In this document: positions 15,404 through 24,193 of the stretch, piece by piece
Numbering within the stretch: position 1 is the first letter of the stretch
How the letters are laid out: each line of letters starts with the position of its first letter
DNA from: Selenomonadales bacterium
Lineage (GTDB): Bacteria > Bacillota > Negativicutes > Sporomusales > UBA7701
Assembly (NCBI GenBank): GCA_029976065.1
Contig: JARKNV010000038.1
Location: forward strand, 1 to 64,000
Length of the DNA: 64,000 nucleotides
Direction: 5' to 3'
Made by a program: the position numbers and the translations under genes
The notes under the pieces: generated by a model
Seen by the model: the letters and a program-made list of their open reading frames with translations, nothing else
Told to the model about the DNA's origin: nothing
Database searches by the model: none

Positions 15404-15820
15404 TTACGCTTTCACGTTCAGGCAGTTGCCCCAGGCCATCACCTGCCATTTGTTGATATAGCGGTTTTTCACCTGGCGCATCAGGCGACCGTTGTTTATC
15501 TCGGCCGCGATCCGCGCCCGCTCCGCCAGCGCCTGCTGGAGCACCTGGTCGCAGGCGCCCAGCAGCTCGCGCTGCCGGGTCTCGATGGCTGTGAATTCGC
15601 GGGCGAACGACGCCCGGAACGGCCGCAGTTCCTCGCTGGCCAGCAGCCTGCTCACGGCGGCCAGTTCGTCGATCAGCGCGGCCCGCTCGCGCAGCAGGCG
15701 GCGGAGGCCCCGCATTTCCCGCCTGGCGACCAGCAGCCGCTGCTTGTCGGTATTGACGCCGATCTTCGCCAGCAAGGCCGCTTTCCTTTCCAGACACGCG
15801 CCCAAATCTTCCCTGGTCAT
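15404..15820 (-). CDS. Putative flagellar chaperone-like coiled-coil protein (FliT/FlgN-type), uncertain
   Basis: The 138-residue helical protein has long heptad-rich stretches (LLVARREMRGLRRLLRERAA ... LLGACDQVLQQALAERARIA) and a basic tail. It directly follows fliD, where FliS or FliT-type export chaperones usually lie. No sequence motif proves the family. ATG 15820 is preferred over an in-frame TTG at 15844 that would overlap fliD. Last gene of the minus-strand flagellar cluster. Confidence 0.5.
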   Translation of the reverse strand: MTREDLGACLERKAALLAKIGVNTDKQRLLVARREMRGLRRLLRERAALIDELAAVSRLLASEELRPFRASFAREFTAIETRQRELLGACDQVLQQALAERARIAAEINNGRLMRQVKNRYINKWQVMAWGNCLNVKA

Positions 15821-15827
15821 TTTAGCA

Positions 15828-17753
15828 TCAGCTCCCGTCGCCAAGATAAGAGAGGAGGGCCGTAAGCTGGGTGTTCATATTGTTGATATAGGTTTCCAGC
15901 GCGGTGTATTGCGCATACAGCCGTTCCTCGTAGTCGTCCAGCCGGTCTTCCTCCGCGGACAGCGCGGTCTGATACTTTTCGATCTGCTCGGTCAGCGCGT
16001 TGTCCGTCTCGGAAGTATCGTTCTCCACGCCCGCCTTTTCGAGCAGCAGCCCCTTGTTGCCGCTGCTGTCGCGGACGGTTGAGGTGTATTTGGCCAGTAC
16101 GTCGTAGAAGCGGTAGGCGATCCCTTCCTCGTCGTAGCGGGTGGCCAGCTCGGCGGCCGACAGAGTGCGCACGGTAGCCGTGCCCCCGTAGCTGGCCGAT
16201 TGCTGCGAAAAGAGGTTCATGATCGCGCCGGGATCGCTCTGCAGCGCCTCTTTCAGCGCATCCTCGTCGATGTAGAGCTTGCCGTTCTCGTCGTAGCTGC
16301 CTGTATCGAGGCCGATGTCGAAAATGCCGGTGGACACGCCGGCGATGGCGTCGACGACGCTGGCCCGCAATTCGCTGAGCAGCGACTTCAGCAGCGAGTC
16401 GTTCGCGAGCAGCCCCGTCTTGGCCTTGGCTTCCCAGTTCTCGATCTCTTCGTCCGTCATCGCGGCCTTCTGGTCGTCGGTGAGCGGCGGGTAATCGCTG
16501 TCGTAGTCCGCGGACAGCTCGCTGCCGATCGTCGCGATCAGGGCGTTGTAATCGTCCACGAAAGCGCTGATCAGCTCGTAAACGCCGTCCGTGTCCTGGG
16601 TGAGGGTGACGAGGGCGGTTTCGTCCGTTTCGGCGTTGAGGGTGTAGGTTACCCCGCCGACGGTGACGGTGTTTGCGCTGCGGGTCATTGCCTGGCCGTC
16701 GATCGTCAGCTTGGCGTCCTGGCCGGCGGTCGACACGCTCAACGCCTTGGTCAGGAAGTCGCTGCCCGTTCCCTCGGTCACCGCCAGCAGCTTGCCGGCC
16801 CCGGTGGCGGCGGCGGTCAGCACCAGCTTGCCGGTGGCCTCGTCGTAGGCGAGCGTCGCCCCGCAGTCGGCGTCGGCAACCGCGTCGATCATTTCGTCGA
16901 TGGTGTAGCTCGCGTCGAAGCTGACGCTGGTGCCGTTGATGGTCAGGTCGACGCCGTCGGTGTCGTTCAGGGTGATCCCCAGGTAAGCGGCGATGTCCTC
17001 CAATGTGGCCGTCGACGTCGTCAGGCGGTTGGACAGCACCGCGCCGTCGGCGGCGACGAAGCCGAGGTCGGTCAGACCGCTGTCGCCCGCAGCCGGGGAG
17101 CTTATGGCGAGCTGCTGCACGCCGCTGTCGGCGGCCGTGATCGTCAGCACGCTTGCGCCGCCGCTGGCGGTGGCGGTGCCGACCGTCAGCTTGCCGTCGC
17201 CGACGGCATCGTCTACCGCATTTTGCAGCGAAGTCAGGTCGGTCACGTCGTCGAGGCTGACGGTGTACGCGGTGCCGTCGAGGGTGAGGACGATGCTCTT
17301 GCCGCTCAGGGCGGAATAATCGGCGGCCGCGCTGCCCTGCACGTCGGCGGACAGGCTGGCGCCGCTCGCCAGGGTGGCGGCGGTGGCCAGCTGGCTGACC
17401 GTGACCTTGTGGCTGGCGGCGCTGGCGGCGCTGGTGTAGCTAGCCGTCACGGCGCTGCTTGACGAGGAGACGGTGAACTGCTTGAAGTTCTTGCCGCTCA
17501 GCAGGCTGGTCGACGAAGTGAGGTTGAAATACTTGTTGGCGAAGGTCCGGATGTCGCTGATGACGTCCCGGTAAGCTTCCTGCTTCCAGGTCGCAAGCTG
17601 CTCCTTCTGCTGCAGCCTGTTCAGCTTCTTCTCCTTCTCGGCCGCCATGAGCTGCTCGACAATCGAATCGACGTCGAGGCCCGAGGATAACCCGGTAATT
17701 CTCGTTGTCCCGTTGACGGTTGTCGCGGTAGTCACGCCGCTGGAACTGGACAT
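15828..17753 (-). CDS. fliD: Flagellar filament cap protein FliD
   Basis: The 641-residue protein has the FliD N-terminus (ITGLSSGLDVDSIVEQLMAAE, KLNRLQQKEQLATWKQEAYR) and the C-terminal FliD domain (GIFDIGLDTGSYDENGKLY; IDEDALKEALQSDPGAIMNLF). Its last helix contains YTALETYINNMNTQL. A long Thr/Ala/Asp-rich insertion (about 100-400) makes it larger than many FliD proteins. CAAGGAGGCG precedes ATG 17753. It caps the filament and guides flagellin folding. Confidence 0.93.
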   Translation of the reverse strand: MSSSSGVTTATTVNGTTRITGLSSGLDVDSIVEQLMAAEKEKKLNRLQQKEQLATWKQEAYRDVISDIRTFANKYFNLTSSTSLLSGKNFKQFTVSSSSSAVTASYTSAASAASHKVTVSQLATAATLASGASLSADVQGSAAADYSALSGKSIVLTLDGTAYTVSLDDVTDLTSLQNAVDDAVGDGKLTVGTATASGGASVLTITAADSGVQQLAISSPAAGDSGLTDLGFVAADGAVLSNRLTTSTATLEDIAAYLGITLNDTDGVDLTINGTSVSFDASYTIDEMIDAVADADCGATLAYDEATGKLVLTAAATGAGKLLAVTEGTGSDFLTKALSVSTAGQDAKLTIDGQAMTRSANTVTVGGVTYTLNAETDETALVTLTQDTDGVYELISAFVDDYNALIATIGSELSADYDSDYPPLTDDQKAAMTDEEIENWEAKAKTGLLANDSLLKSLLSELRASVVDAIAGVSTGIFDIGLDTGSYDENGKLYIDEDALKEALQSDPGAIMNLFSQQSASYGGTATVRTLSAAELATRYDEEGIAYRFYDVLAKYTSTVRDSSGNKGLLLEKAGVENDTSETDNALTEQIEKYQTALSAEEDRLDDYEERLYAQYTALETYINNMNTQLTALLSYLGDGS

Positions 17754-17786
17754 TTCATTCGCCTCCTTGCTATGGAAACAGGCCGG

Positions 17787-18833
17787 TTACGCCATGTAAT
17801 CGACGAGCGTCTTGGTGATCGCCTTGGCGCCGACCGACAGCGAAGCCTGATAGACGGTCTGGGCGGTGGTCTCCTCCATCGTGGCCTTGCCGATGTCGAT
17901 GTCCTCGTTGGTGCTCATCAGCGTCGTATAGGTCGTATAGTCGCTGGCGAGGCGCTCCGCCACGTCGCTCACGTAGTTCATGCGGGCCCCCAGGGTGGCC
18001 TGGACGGTTTCGATCCGGTCGAGGTTCGCGTCCAGGTCGTCGAGCAGAGCGTCGATGCCGTCGATGGCGGCGGTGGTTACGGAGCCTGTGCCGGCATCGT
18101 AGCTTTTATAGCTTGTCGCCCCGTCCAGGGCGACGAAGAGCTTGGCGAACGTGTCGAACAGGTTGCCGGCCCCTTCGCCGGTGACGTCCTGCCCCTCGAT
18201 ATTGACGGTCGCTTCCGTGTCGAAGCCGATGTTGTACCTGATCGACTGGGCGGACGCGGTCGTATAGATGTTGGCGGCGTTGGCGGCGTAAAAGCTGCTG
18301 ATGTCCGTGTCGGCGATGTCGGAGGCGGCGACGCCGCACAGGCTCAGCCACTTGTCTTTGAAGGTCACCGTGTCGCCGACGGTTGTCGATACGACCTCGT
18401 AGGGCGGCTCGGCGGTGCTGAAGCCGCCGAAAATATAGCGGTCGCCGTAAGTGGTGTTCATAATCTCGATCGCCTGATCGCGGAGCTCGGAGATTTCCGA
18501 CTTGATGGCGGCCAGGTCGTTTGCGGTCATCGTGCCGGCCGAGGCCTTGGCGGTCAGCGTCCGCACCTGGGTGACGACGTCGTTCAGGTCGCTCAGCGCG
18601 CCCTCGGTCACCTCCTGCCAGGAAGCGGCGTCCTCGGCGTTCTTCTGGTACTGCTCGATCCTGGCGACGTAGTTGCGGTACTTGATCGACCGTGTCGCCA
18701 CGACCGGATCGTCGGACGGCAGGGAGATGTTTTTCTCCGAGGCGATCCGCTCCTGGGCCTCGTTCAGCCGCCGGGCGGCGCTGTTGATATTCCGGATGGT
18801 GTTGGTAATCATCATCAGATTGGTGATCCGCAC
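17787..18833 (-). CDS. flgL: Flagellar hook-filament junction protein FlgL
   Basis: The 348-residue protein begins with the FlgL signature VRITNLMMITNTIRNINSAA and contains ERIASEKNISLPSDDPVVAT, the flagellin-like D0/D1 region. It ends in TAQTVYQASLSVGAKAITKT. GTG 18833 is used because AGGAGG at the flgK1 stop lies just upstream and the usual FlgL N-terminus starts there. The gene is 11 bases after flgK1, and fliD starts 33 bases downstream. Confidence 0.93.
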   Translation of the reverse strand: MRITNLMMITNTIRNINSAARRLNEAQERIASEKNISLPSDDPVVATRSIKYRNYVARIEQYQKNAEDAASWQEVTEGALSDLNDVVTQVRTLTAKASAGTMTANDLAAIKSEISELRDQAIEIMNTTYGDRYIFGGFSTAEPPYEVVSTTVGDTVTFKDKWLSLCGVAASDIADTDISSFYAANAANIYTTASAQSIRYNIGFDTEATVNIEGQDVTGEGAGNLFDTFAKLFVALDGATSYKSYDAGTGSVTTAAIDGIDALLDDLDANLDRIETVQATLGARMNYVSDVAERLASDYTTYTTLMSTNEDIDIGKATMEETTAQTVYQASLSVGAKAITKTLVDYMA

Positions 18834-18844
18834 CCCGACCCCTC

Positions 18845-20386
18845 CTAATCGGACACCATGTCGATGGTTGTCTGATAGATTTCGTTCCAGGTGGTGACCA
18901 TCGAGGCCGACGCCTCGTAGGCCTGCTGGTATTTGGTCATATAAGCCGTCTCTTCGTTGGTCGAGACCCCGGCCACCGAGGAACGGCTGTCGTCCAGATA
19001 GGCGACGAGATTGGACTGCACGTCGCTTTGCTGCGAGGCGTAAGCCGCCGTCGTGCCGAGGGTGGCGATAATGGAATTGTAGAAGTCCTCCGGCGAGCCG
19101 CTCGCGAACAGGCGCGAATCCCGGCAAATGCTGAGCAGATCGTCGCTGTTCCCGTTGTTGCCCTCCTCGCCGCTGGCGGACGAAGCCGCGATCTTGGCGA
19201 GATCGTCTTCGATGTCGGACGACAGGGAAATGTTGGCGGCCGTAATGTTGGCGTAAACCGCGTCGGTCGTGGCGCCGCTCGCCATCAAGTCGGTGGAGGA
19301 CAGGCCGTCGTACGAGAAGAAGCGGATGCCGGTCGTGTCGTCGGTGCCGTAGCCGGCGGCGTGGCCGCCGTAATAACTGCTGCCGTCGCGGTAGATGCCC
19401 TCGTTGAACGCTTTGGCGAACGTGCTCGCGAACGTGTCCAACTGGGCGGCGAAGTACACGATTCCCTTGTATTCGCCGTTCGTGCCGCTGCCGTCGCGGA
19501 GGTCGAGGTACGCTTGCAGCGCGCCGTTTTTAGCGGGCTCGAAGGCGTCGCCCGAGTCGGCCCAGCGGATGCCGTACAGGCCGTCGGCCGTGCCGCCGCT
19601 GACGGTGTAGCACTCCAACTGGCGGGCGTTGTCGCCGCTCACCAGGGCGATACCGTTGATTGCCACCGTATAGGCGGTTATCTCCGTGCCGTCGGCCGCC
19701 TGGCCGGTTTTGGTCTCGGTCACGGTCACGTCGGTCAGCGCGGAAAGCTTGTCGATCAGCAGGTCGCGTTCGTCGCACAGCTCGTTGGCGGCCGCGCCGT
19801 TTGAGGTCGCGACGCCGATGCGATGGTTGAGAGCGGCGATCTGCCGGGCATAGGAATTGATCTGGTCGACCGCGGTGTTTATCTCGGTGTTGATATCCTG
19901 CCGCAGCTCGCTGAGCTGGGTGGCGGCGTTGTTGAGGTACGCGCACACCGCTTGGCCGGTCTCCCGCACCACCGTCCGGGCCGCCTCGCTGGTCGGGTCG
20001 CCGGACAGCGTCTCAAGCGCGCTGTAGAACTCGTCCATCGTCGTGTTGAACACGTCGTCGCTGGAGGAGGTGCCGAGCACCTCTTGCAGTTCTTCCAGGT
20101 ACCCCGCCTTGGTCTCCCAGCTGCCGAGGGCGCTGTTTTCCTGCCAGTATTTCTGGTCGAGGCGAAAGCTGCGGATACGGTCCACCGACGTCACCTCGGA
20201 GCCGCCGCCCACCGCGCCGCGGCTGCTGTACACCGCGGCCGGGCCGACGGAAACCTGGGTCGCCGTCTGGCGCGAGTAGCCGCTGGTATTGACGTTGCTG
20301 ATGTTGTTTGTCGTCACCGCCAGCCCGGCCTGGCTGCTGGCCAGGCCGCGGTTGGCGATGCTCAGTCCCGTGAAGGTCGATGCCAT
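18845..20386 (-). CDS. flgK: Flagellar hook-associated protein FlgK (copy 1)
   Basis: The 513-residue protein starts with the rod/hook family motif (GLSIANRGLASSQAGLAVTT, NNISNVNTSGYSRQ) and carries the FlgK N-domain (LDQKYWQENSALGSWETKAG). The C-terminal signature is STNEETAYMTKYQQAYEASA. ATG 20386 is chosen over GTG 20395 because GAGAGGTGG precedes it by a normal distance. It forms the hook-filament junction with FlgL. The gene upstream is a second FlgK-like protein. Confidence 0.92.
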   Translation of the reverse strand: MASTFTGLSIANRGLASSQAGLAVTTNNISNVNTSGYSRQTATQVSVGPAAVYSSRGAVGGGSEVTSVDRIRSFRLDQKYWQENSALGSWETKAGYLEELQEVLGTSSSDDVFNTTMDEFYSALETLSGDPTSEAARTVVRETGQAVCAYLNNAATQLSELRQDINTEINTAVDQINSYARQIAALNHRIGVATSNGAAANELCDERDLLIDKLSALTDVTVTETKTGQAADGTEITAYTVAINGIALVSGDNARQLECYTVSGGTADGLYGIRWADSGDAFEPAKNGALQAYLDLRDGSGTNGEYKGIVYFAAQLDTFASTFAKAFNEGIYRDGSSYYGGHAAGYGTDDTTGIRFFSYDGLSSTDLMASGATTDAVYANITAANISLSSDIEDDLAKIAASSASGEEGNNGNSDDLLSICRDSRLFASGSPEDFYNSIIATLGTTAAYASQQSDVQSNLVAYLDDSRSSVAGVSTNEETAYMTKYQQAYEASASMVTTWNEIYQTTIDMVSD

Positions 20387-20402
20387 TTGGGCCACCTCTC
20401 TG

Positions 20403-21881
20403 TTAGCCGATTTCCTGGATCAGCTCGCCGATGAGCGAGTCGATCGTGCTGAGGACCCGGGCGGCGGCGGTATACGCCTGCTGGTACATGAGCATATTGG
20501 ACATCTCCTCGTCCATGGAAATGCTCAGCGTCGCCTGCCGCTCGCTGTCCACCTGGGATACGAGGGCCGTCTGGGTGTCGTAGCTGGTCGCGGCGTCGTC
20601 GCCGGTCGTCCCCAGCCAGGACACGAGGTTCTCGTAAAAATCGCCGATATCGACGGCCAAGCCGTCGTATTCGTAGCAGTCCTCGCTGATCAGGGCGCAG
20701 ATCGCGTCGGCGATGGTGTTGTCGCCGGCCGCGTCGCTGGCGGCCGCCGCCAGCTTGTCGGGGTCGTCCGCCACGGCGGGGTTGACCTGAATGTTAGAGA
20801 TACTGAGCGGTTTGGTAGCGTCGACGACGGTGAAAAAAGCCTCGCCCGCGTCGCCGTTCAGGTCGTAACCGGAGGTGTGCAGTGCGTTGATCTCGAGGGC
20901 CAGGGTGGTGACGATAGCGTTGAGGCCCTGACGGAGATTGCTGATCGAACTGGTGGCGCCGGCGGTGAAATTATAGGGCAGGTCGGCGGCGGTTATCGGC
21001 TCGTAGCCCGTATGGTCGGCGTCCTCGAGGTAGGCCTTGATGCTGCCGCCCGAAATCGTCGTCTCGTAGCCGGAATCGGCCCACGTAATCGTCAGCGGGT
21101 TGGCCGTCGAACCGTCGCCGCTTACCGCCAGCTCGTGGCAGGTAGTGCCGGTCACCATCGTCATGCCGCCGATCGACACCTTCACCGCGCCGTTTTGCTG
21201 CTCGCTGGCGGTGATGTTGGCCAGGGCGCTCATTTCGTCGAGCAGGGCGTCGCGCTGGTCGCGCAGGTAGCTGGCCTCGGCGCCGCTCACCTCGGCGGCG
21301 ATGATCTGGCCGTTGAGGTCGGCGACTTGGGCGGCGAGGTCGTTGAGGCTGTCCACCCCGTCCTTGACGCCGTTGACGGCGTCCTCCTGCAGCTGGCGCA
21401 GCTGGCTGTCGAGCGTACTCATGGCGCTGAGCAGGGAGGCGGCCGCCTCCGTAACCGCCTGGCGCTCGGTCGCGCCGCTGGGGGTTTTGGCCAGCTCCTC
21501 CCAGGCGGCGAAGAAATCCGCCACCATGCCCTGGAGGCCGTCGGTCGAGGTCCCGTCCTCGGCGGCGAATTCGCTGATGATCTCCTGCATGTATTCCAGA
21601 TCGCCGTTCTTGACCGACCAGTAGCCGGCCTTGGCGTTCTGCTGGCGGTATGTGCTGTCGAGCAGCAGGGCGCGGGCCCGGCTGATATCCGCCACGCTCA
21701 CTCCCGACCCGACCGACGCGCCCACAAGCTGGTCGGCCACCCTCTCGGCCGCGGCCACGCGCACGCGCGACGCGCCGACCGTGTTGATGTTCGCGAGATT
21801 GGTGCCGGTGGCCGTCAGGCCGGCCTGATTCACGTACATGCCGCTATAGGCGACGTTGTAGGTCCCGAAGGTCGAAGCCAT
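20403..21881 (-). CDS. flgK: FlgK-type hook-associated protein (divergent copy 2)
   Basis: The 492-residue protein shares FlgK layout with copy 1: N-terminal YVNQAGLTATGTNLANINTV, STYRQQNAKAGYWSVKNGDL, and C-terminal MDEEMSNMLMYQQAYTAAAR followed by STIDSLIGEL. Its N-terminal NLANINTVGASR replaces the usual NISNVNTxGYSR, so it has diverged. It starts 3 bases after flgE and is followed by flgK1 16 bases later. Two FlgK-like proteins in tandem suggest a two-part junction or a specialised filament. Confidence 0.85.
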   Translation of the reverse strand: MASTFGTYNVAYSGMYVNQAGLTATGTNLANINTVGASRVRVAAAERVADQLVGASVGSGVSVADISRARALLLDSTYRQQNAKAGYWSVKNGDLEYMQEIISEFAAEDGTSTDGLQGMVADFFAAWEELAKTPSGATERQAVTEAAASLLSAMSTLDSQLRQLQEDAVNGVKDGVDSLNDLAAQVADLNGQIIAAEVSGAEASYLRDQRDALLDEMSALANITASEQQNGAVKVSIGGMTMVTGTTCHELAVSGDGSTANPLTITWADSGYETTISGGSIKAYLEDADHTGYEPITAADLPYNFTAGATSSISNLRQGLNAIVTTLALEINALHTSGYDLNGDAGEAFFTVVDATKPLSISNIQVNPAVADDPDKLAAAASDAAGDNTIADAICALISEDCYEYDGLAVDIGDFYENLVSWLGTTGDDAATSYDTQTALVSQVDSERQATLSISMDEEMSNMLMYQQAYTAAARVLSTIDSLIGELIQEIG

Positions 21882-21884
21882 GGC

Positions 21885-23243
21885 TTACACCATCTGGATG
21901 ACGGACTGCAGCATCTCGTCGGCGGTGGAGATAACCTTGCTGTTGGCCTGGTAGGCGCGCTGGCTGATCATCATCTCGCTGAACTGCTGGGCGAGGTCGA
22001 CATTGGACATCTCCAGCGTGCCGGTGCTCAGCGACCCCGAACCGCCGCTGCCGGCGACGACGCCGCCGGTGAAATCGCCCGAGTTGGCGGTCACGGCGTA
22101 GAGGTTGCTGCCGATCTTCTCCAGGCCCTCGGGGTTGGTGAACACCGCCAGGGCGATCATGCCCAGCGGCTGGGTCTGGCTGTTGCTGTACGTGCCGATG
22201 ATCGTGCCGTCCTCCGCAATGCTGATGCCCTGCAGTTCGCCGGCCGCGTAGCCGTCGTCGGCGGTACCGGTAACGGCGGCCGTGGTCGTGGTGGTGTTCT
22301 GGAGAATATTCGTCAGGCTGAGGTCGACGGTGAAGGCGGCGGTCCCTAGCGAGGCGGCCGGCGTCAGCGTCAGGGTCGGATCGGTGTCGAAGGTGTATGT
22401 CGTGCCGCCGCTGACGACCGAGTCGATCATCTGGCCGCTGCTGTTGAAGGCGACGTAGCCGCTGGCGGGGCTGACCGTCAGGTCGTCGGAGGTTATCTCG
22501 TAGTACCAGCTGGTCGTATTCGTACTGCTGTCGACATAGCACTTCTTCCAGTTGACCTTGATGCTGTGCTCGTTGCCGAGGGCGTCATAGATATTGTCGA
22601 CCGTCGTCGTGCCGTCATAGTCCGTCACCGTGCCGATCGTCGTCAGATCGGTGCCCGAGGCCGTCGCAGACGTGTCGAGGTTGCCGCTCAGCGTCAGGCC
22701 GGTGGTCGCCTTGGCGGCGATGACCTTCTTGTTGCCGTTGTAGATATCGGAGTAAAGGTTGATCGGCTCGACGGCCTTGCTGGTATTGTAGACGTAATCG
22801 CCGCTGGCGGCGTCGATGTCGTAATCCTGCCAGCCGCAGACGTTGTAGCCGTTGACCGTCAGGTTGCCGCCCTCGTCCATGGTGAAGTTGCCGGCGCGGG
22901 TGAACTGGTACTGCCCAGACGAGCCGCCCTGGACGATGAAGAAACCGTTGCCGCTGATTGAGCAGTCGGTGTCGACGCCTGTGGACTGGGTGCTGCCTGT
23001 CGACATATTCGTATCGGTACTGGCGACGCCGACGCCCAGGCCGAGCTGGATGGCATTCGTGCCCCCCTTTGTTGCGGACGGGCCGGTCGCGCCGCTCAGC
23101 GTCTGGCTCAGGACGTCGCTGAAGCTTACCCGCTGCTGCTTATACCCGGTGGTGTTGACGTTGGAAATATTGTTGGCGATAACGTTGAGGCTCGTCTGCT
23201 GGGACTTCAGACCCGAAACCGCCGAGAAAAACGCGGTCATCAT
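21885..23243 (-). CDS. flgE: Flagellar hook protein FlgE
   Basis: The 452-residue protein begins AFFSAVSGLKSQQTSLNVIA, NNISNVNTTGYKQQRVSFSD and has the basal rod core ISGNGFFIVQGG. It ends with SNVDLAQQFSEMMISQRAYQ and the ANSKVISTADEML tail typical of hook and rod proteins. GGAGGAATTTGCCCT precedes ATG 23243; ATG 23240 is equally possible. It polymerises to form the hook, capped by FlgD encoded just upstream. Confidence 0.94.
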   Translation of the reverse strand: MMTAFFSAVSGLKSQQTSLNVIANNISNVNTTGYKQQRVSFSDVLSQTLSGATGPSATKGGTNAIQLGLGVGVASTDTNMSTGSTQSTGVDTDCSISGNGFFIVQGGSSGQYQFTRAGNFTMDEGGNLTVNGYNVCGWQDYDIDAASGDYVYNTSKAVEPINLYSDIYNGNKKVIAAKATTGLTLSGNLDTSATASGTDLTTIGTVTDYDGTTTVDNIYDALGNEHSIKVNWKKCYVDSSTNTTSWYYEITSDDLTVSPASGYVAFNSSGQMIDSVVSGGTTYTFDTDPTLTLTPAASLGTAAFTVDLSLTNILQNTTTTTAAVTGTADDGYAAGELQGISIAEDGTIIGTYSNSQTQPLGMIALAVFTNPEGLEKIGSNLYAVTANSGDFTGGVVAGSGGSGSLSTGTLEMSNVDLAQQFSEMMISQRAYQANSKVISTADEMLQSVIQMV

Positions 23244-23336
23244 AGGGCAAATTCCTCCTGCTACACTATTTCTTCAGTCGCTCGGAAATAGTCGTCAGCC
23301 TCCCCCGCAGGGGTCCGGCTGGACGATTCGCCGGCA
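23244..23336 (-). other. flgD-flgE spacer with imperfect hairpin
   Basis: On the minus strand AGCC-GGA-CCCC-TGC-GGGG-GA-GGCT can fold into a bulged hairpin (around 23296-23319). It may tune the FlgD/FlgE ratio; no ORF is seen. Confidence 0.3.
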
Positions 23337-23777
23337 TTATGCCGAGGTGCCGCTGTCCGTGGCGGCCGCGCCCACCTCCACCACCGCCGACAGCTCCACC
23401 ACGGCGGTGCCGTCCACGATCACGTACGTGGTGCCGTTCGCGGTCAGCACCGACGTGACCGTGCCGGAGGCGGTCGAGGTAGCGCCGGACGAGGCGGTGA
23501 CCGTGTAGGCGACCTCCCGGCCGATCATGCTGTAGGCGGACGTGTTGTTGACCGCCGCGTAAATGTTGTTCATCTGCGACAGCGAACTCAACTGCGCCAT
23601 CTGGCTGATATACTCGGTACTGCTCACCGGCTCGGTCGGGTCCTGGTACTGCAGCTCGGCCGTCAGGATCGTCAGGAACGAATCGAAGTCGATCGAGGCG
23701 TTGCCGGTTGTGCTGTTCGTCGAGCCGGAGGTTGTCGAGGACGGGTTCAGCAGGCTGGATAACGAGGTTACGCTCAT
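23337..23777 (-). CDS. flgD: Flagellar hook cap/assembly protein FlgD
   Basis: The 146-residue protein has the FlgD core DFDSFLTILTAELQYQDPTE followed by YISQMAQLSSLSQMNNI, then MIGREVAYTV and a short beta-rich C-terminal part. It is the scaffold cap required for hook polymerisation. GGGAGGAAAAAAG precedes the ATG. First gene of the minus-strand cluster flgD-flgE-flgK2-flgK1-flgL-fliD-138-residue gene; the 30-bp element site 4 lies 46 bases upstream. Confidence 0.92.
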   Translation of the reverse strand: MSVTSLSSLLNPSSTTSGSTNSTTGNASIDFDSFLTILTAELQYQDPTEPVSSTEYISQMAQLSSLSQMNNIYAAVNNTSAYSMIGREVAYTVTASSGATSTASGTVTSVLTANGTTYVIVDGTAVVELSAVVEVGAAATDSGTSA

Positions 23778-23823
23778 CTTTTTTCCTCCCTTTTTGTTGC
23801 GAGTGACTCTTCGTCATCCTTGC

Positions 23824-23853
23824 TTTCGCGGCCCAATGTTAAGTTTGTGTTTA
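23824..23853 (-). promoter_or_regulatory. Motility-associated 30-bp element, site 4 (flgD operon upstream)
   Basis: Read on the minus strand, TAAACA (23853-23848) and TTAACA (23842-23837) are 11 bases apart, followed by TTGGGCCGCGAAA. It matches sites 1-3 without gaps and points toward flgD. Confidence 0.55.
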
Positions 23854-23966
23854 GAAACGGCCGCCGGGCGAAGGCCAAAAAAAGAAAGCCCCCTAAAGGA
23901 GCGACCGCCATAATTGCAAATTTTACAGGTTTTTGTAATATTTTATCGAAATATATCATAAAAGCC

Positions 23967-24002
23967 AAAAAAGGAAGACGGCAGTTCGTCCGCTCGTCTT
24001 CC
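23967..24002 (-). terminator. Minus-strand terminator ahead of the flgD operon
   Basis: GGAAGACG and CGTCTTCC (23973-23980, 23995-24002) pair; on the minus strand six T's follow. It would stop transcripts entering from the chemoreceptor region. Confidence 0.6.
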
Positions 24003-24061
24003 CGTGGTGACTGACAATGCAATAGGTCATTTGTCCAGTTTTAGCATCAAGACTTGCCAAC

Positions 24062-24118
24062 GCGCGCCGCTGAAGCATTCCCGGGCTTTCCGCCCGCCAC
24101 GCGTGTCGTTTGGCGCGC
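24062..24118 (+). promoter_or_regulatory. Structured leader upstream of the chemoreceptor
   Basis: GCGCGCC (24062-24068) and GGCGCGC (24112-24118) enclose an inner hairpin CGGGC-TTTCC-GCCCG (24082-24096) and the palindrome CACGCGTG (24098-24105), followed by TTTGCTTTTG. It looks like a multi-hairpin RNA ending in a terminator-like tract; I could not match it to a known riboswitch class. Confidence 0.35.
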
Positions 24119-24193
24119 TTTGCTTTTGTCTGCGAGCCCGAGTGCCCATGGTGCCGCCTGCTGGGGAATATATGGCCGAAGGAGTTGTTTTTG

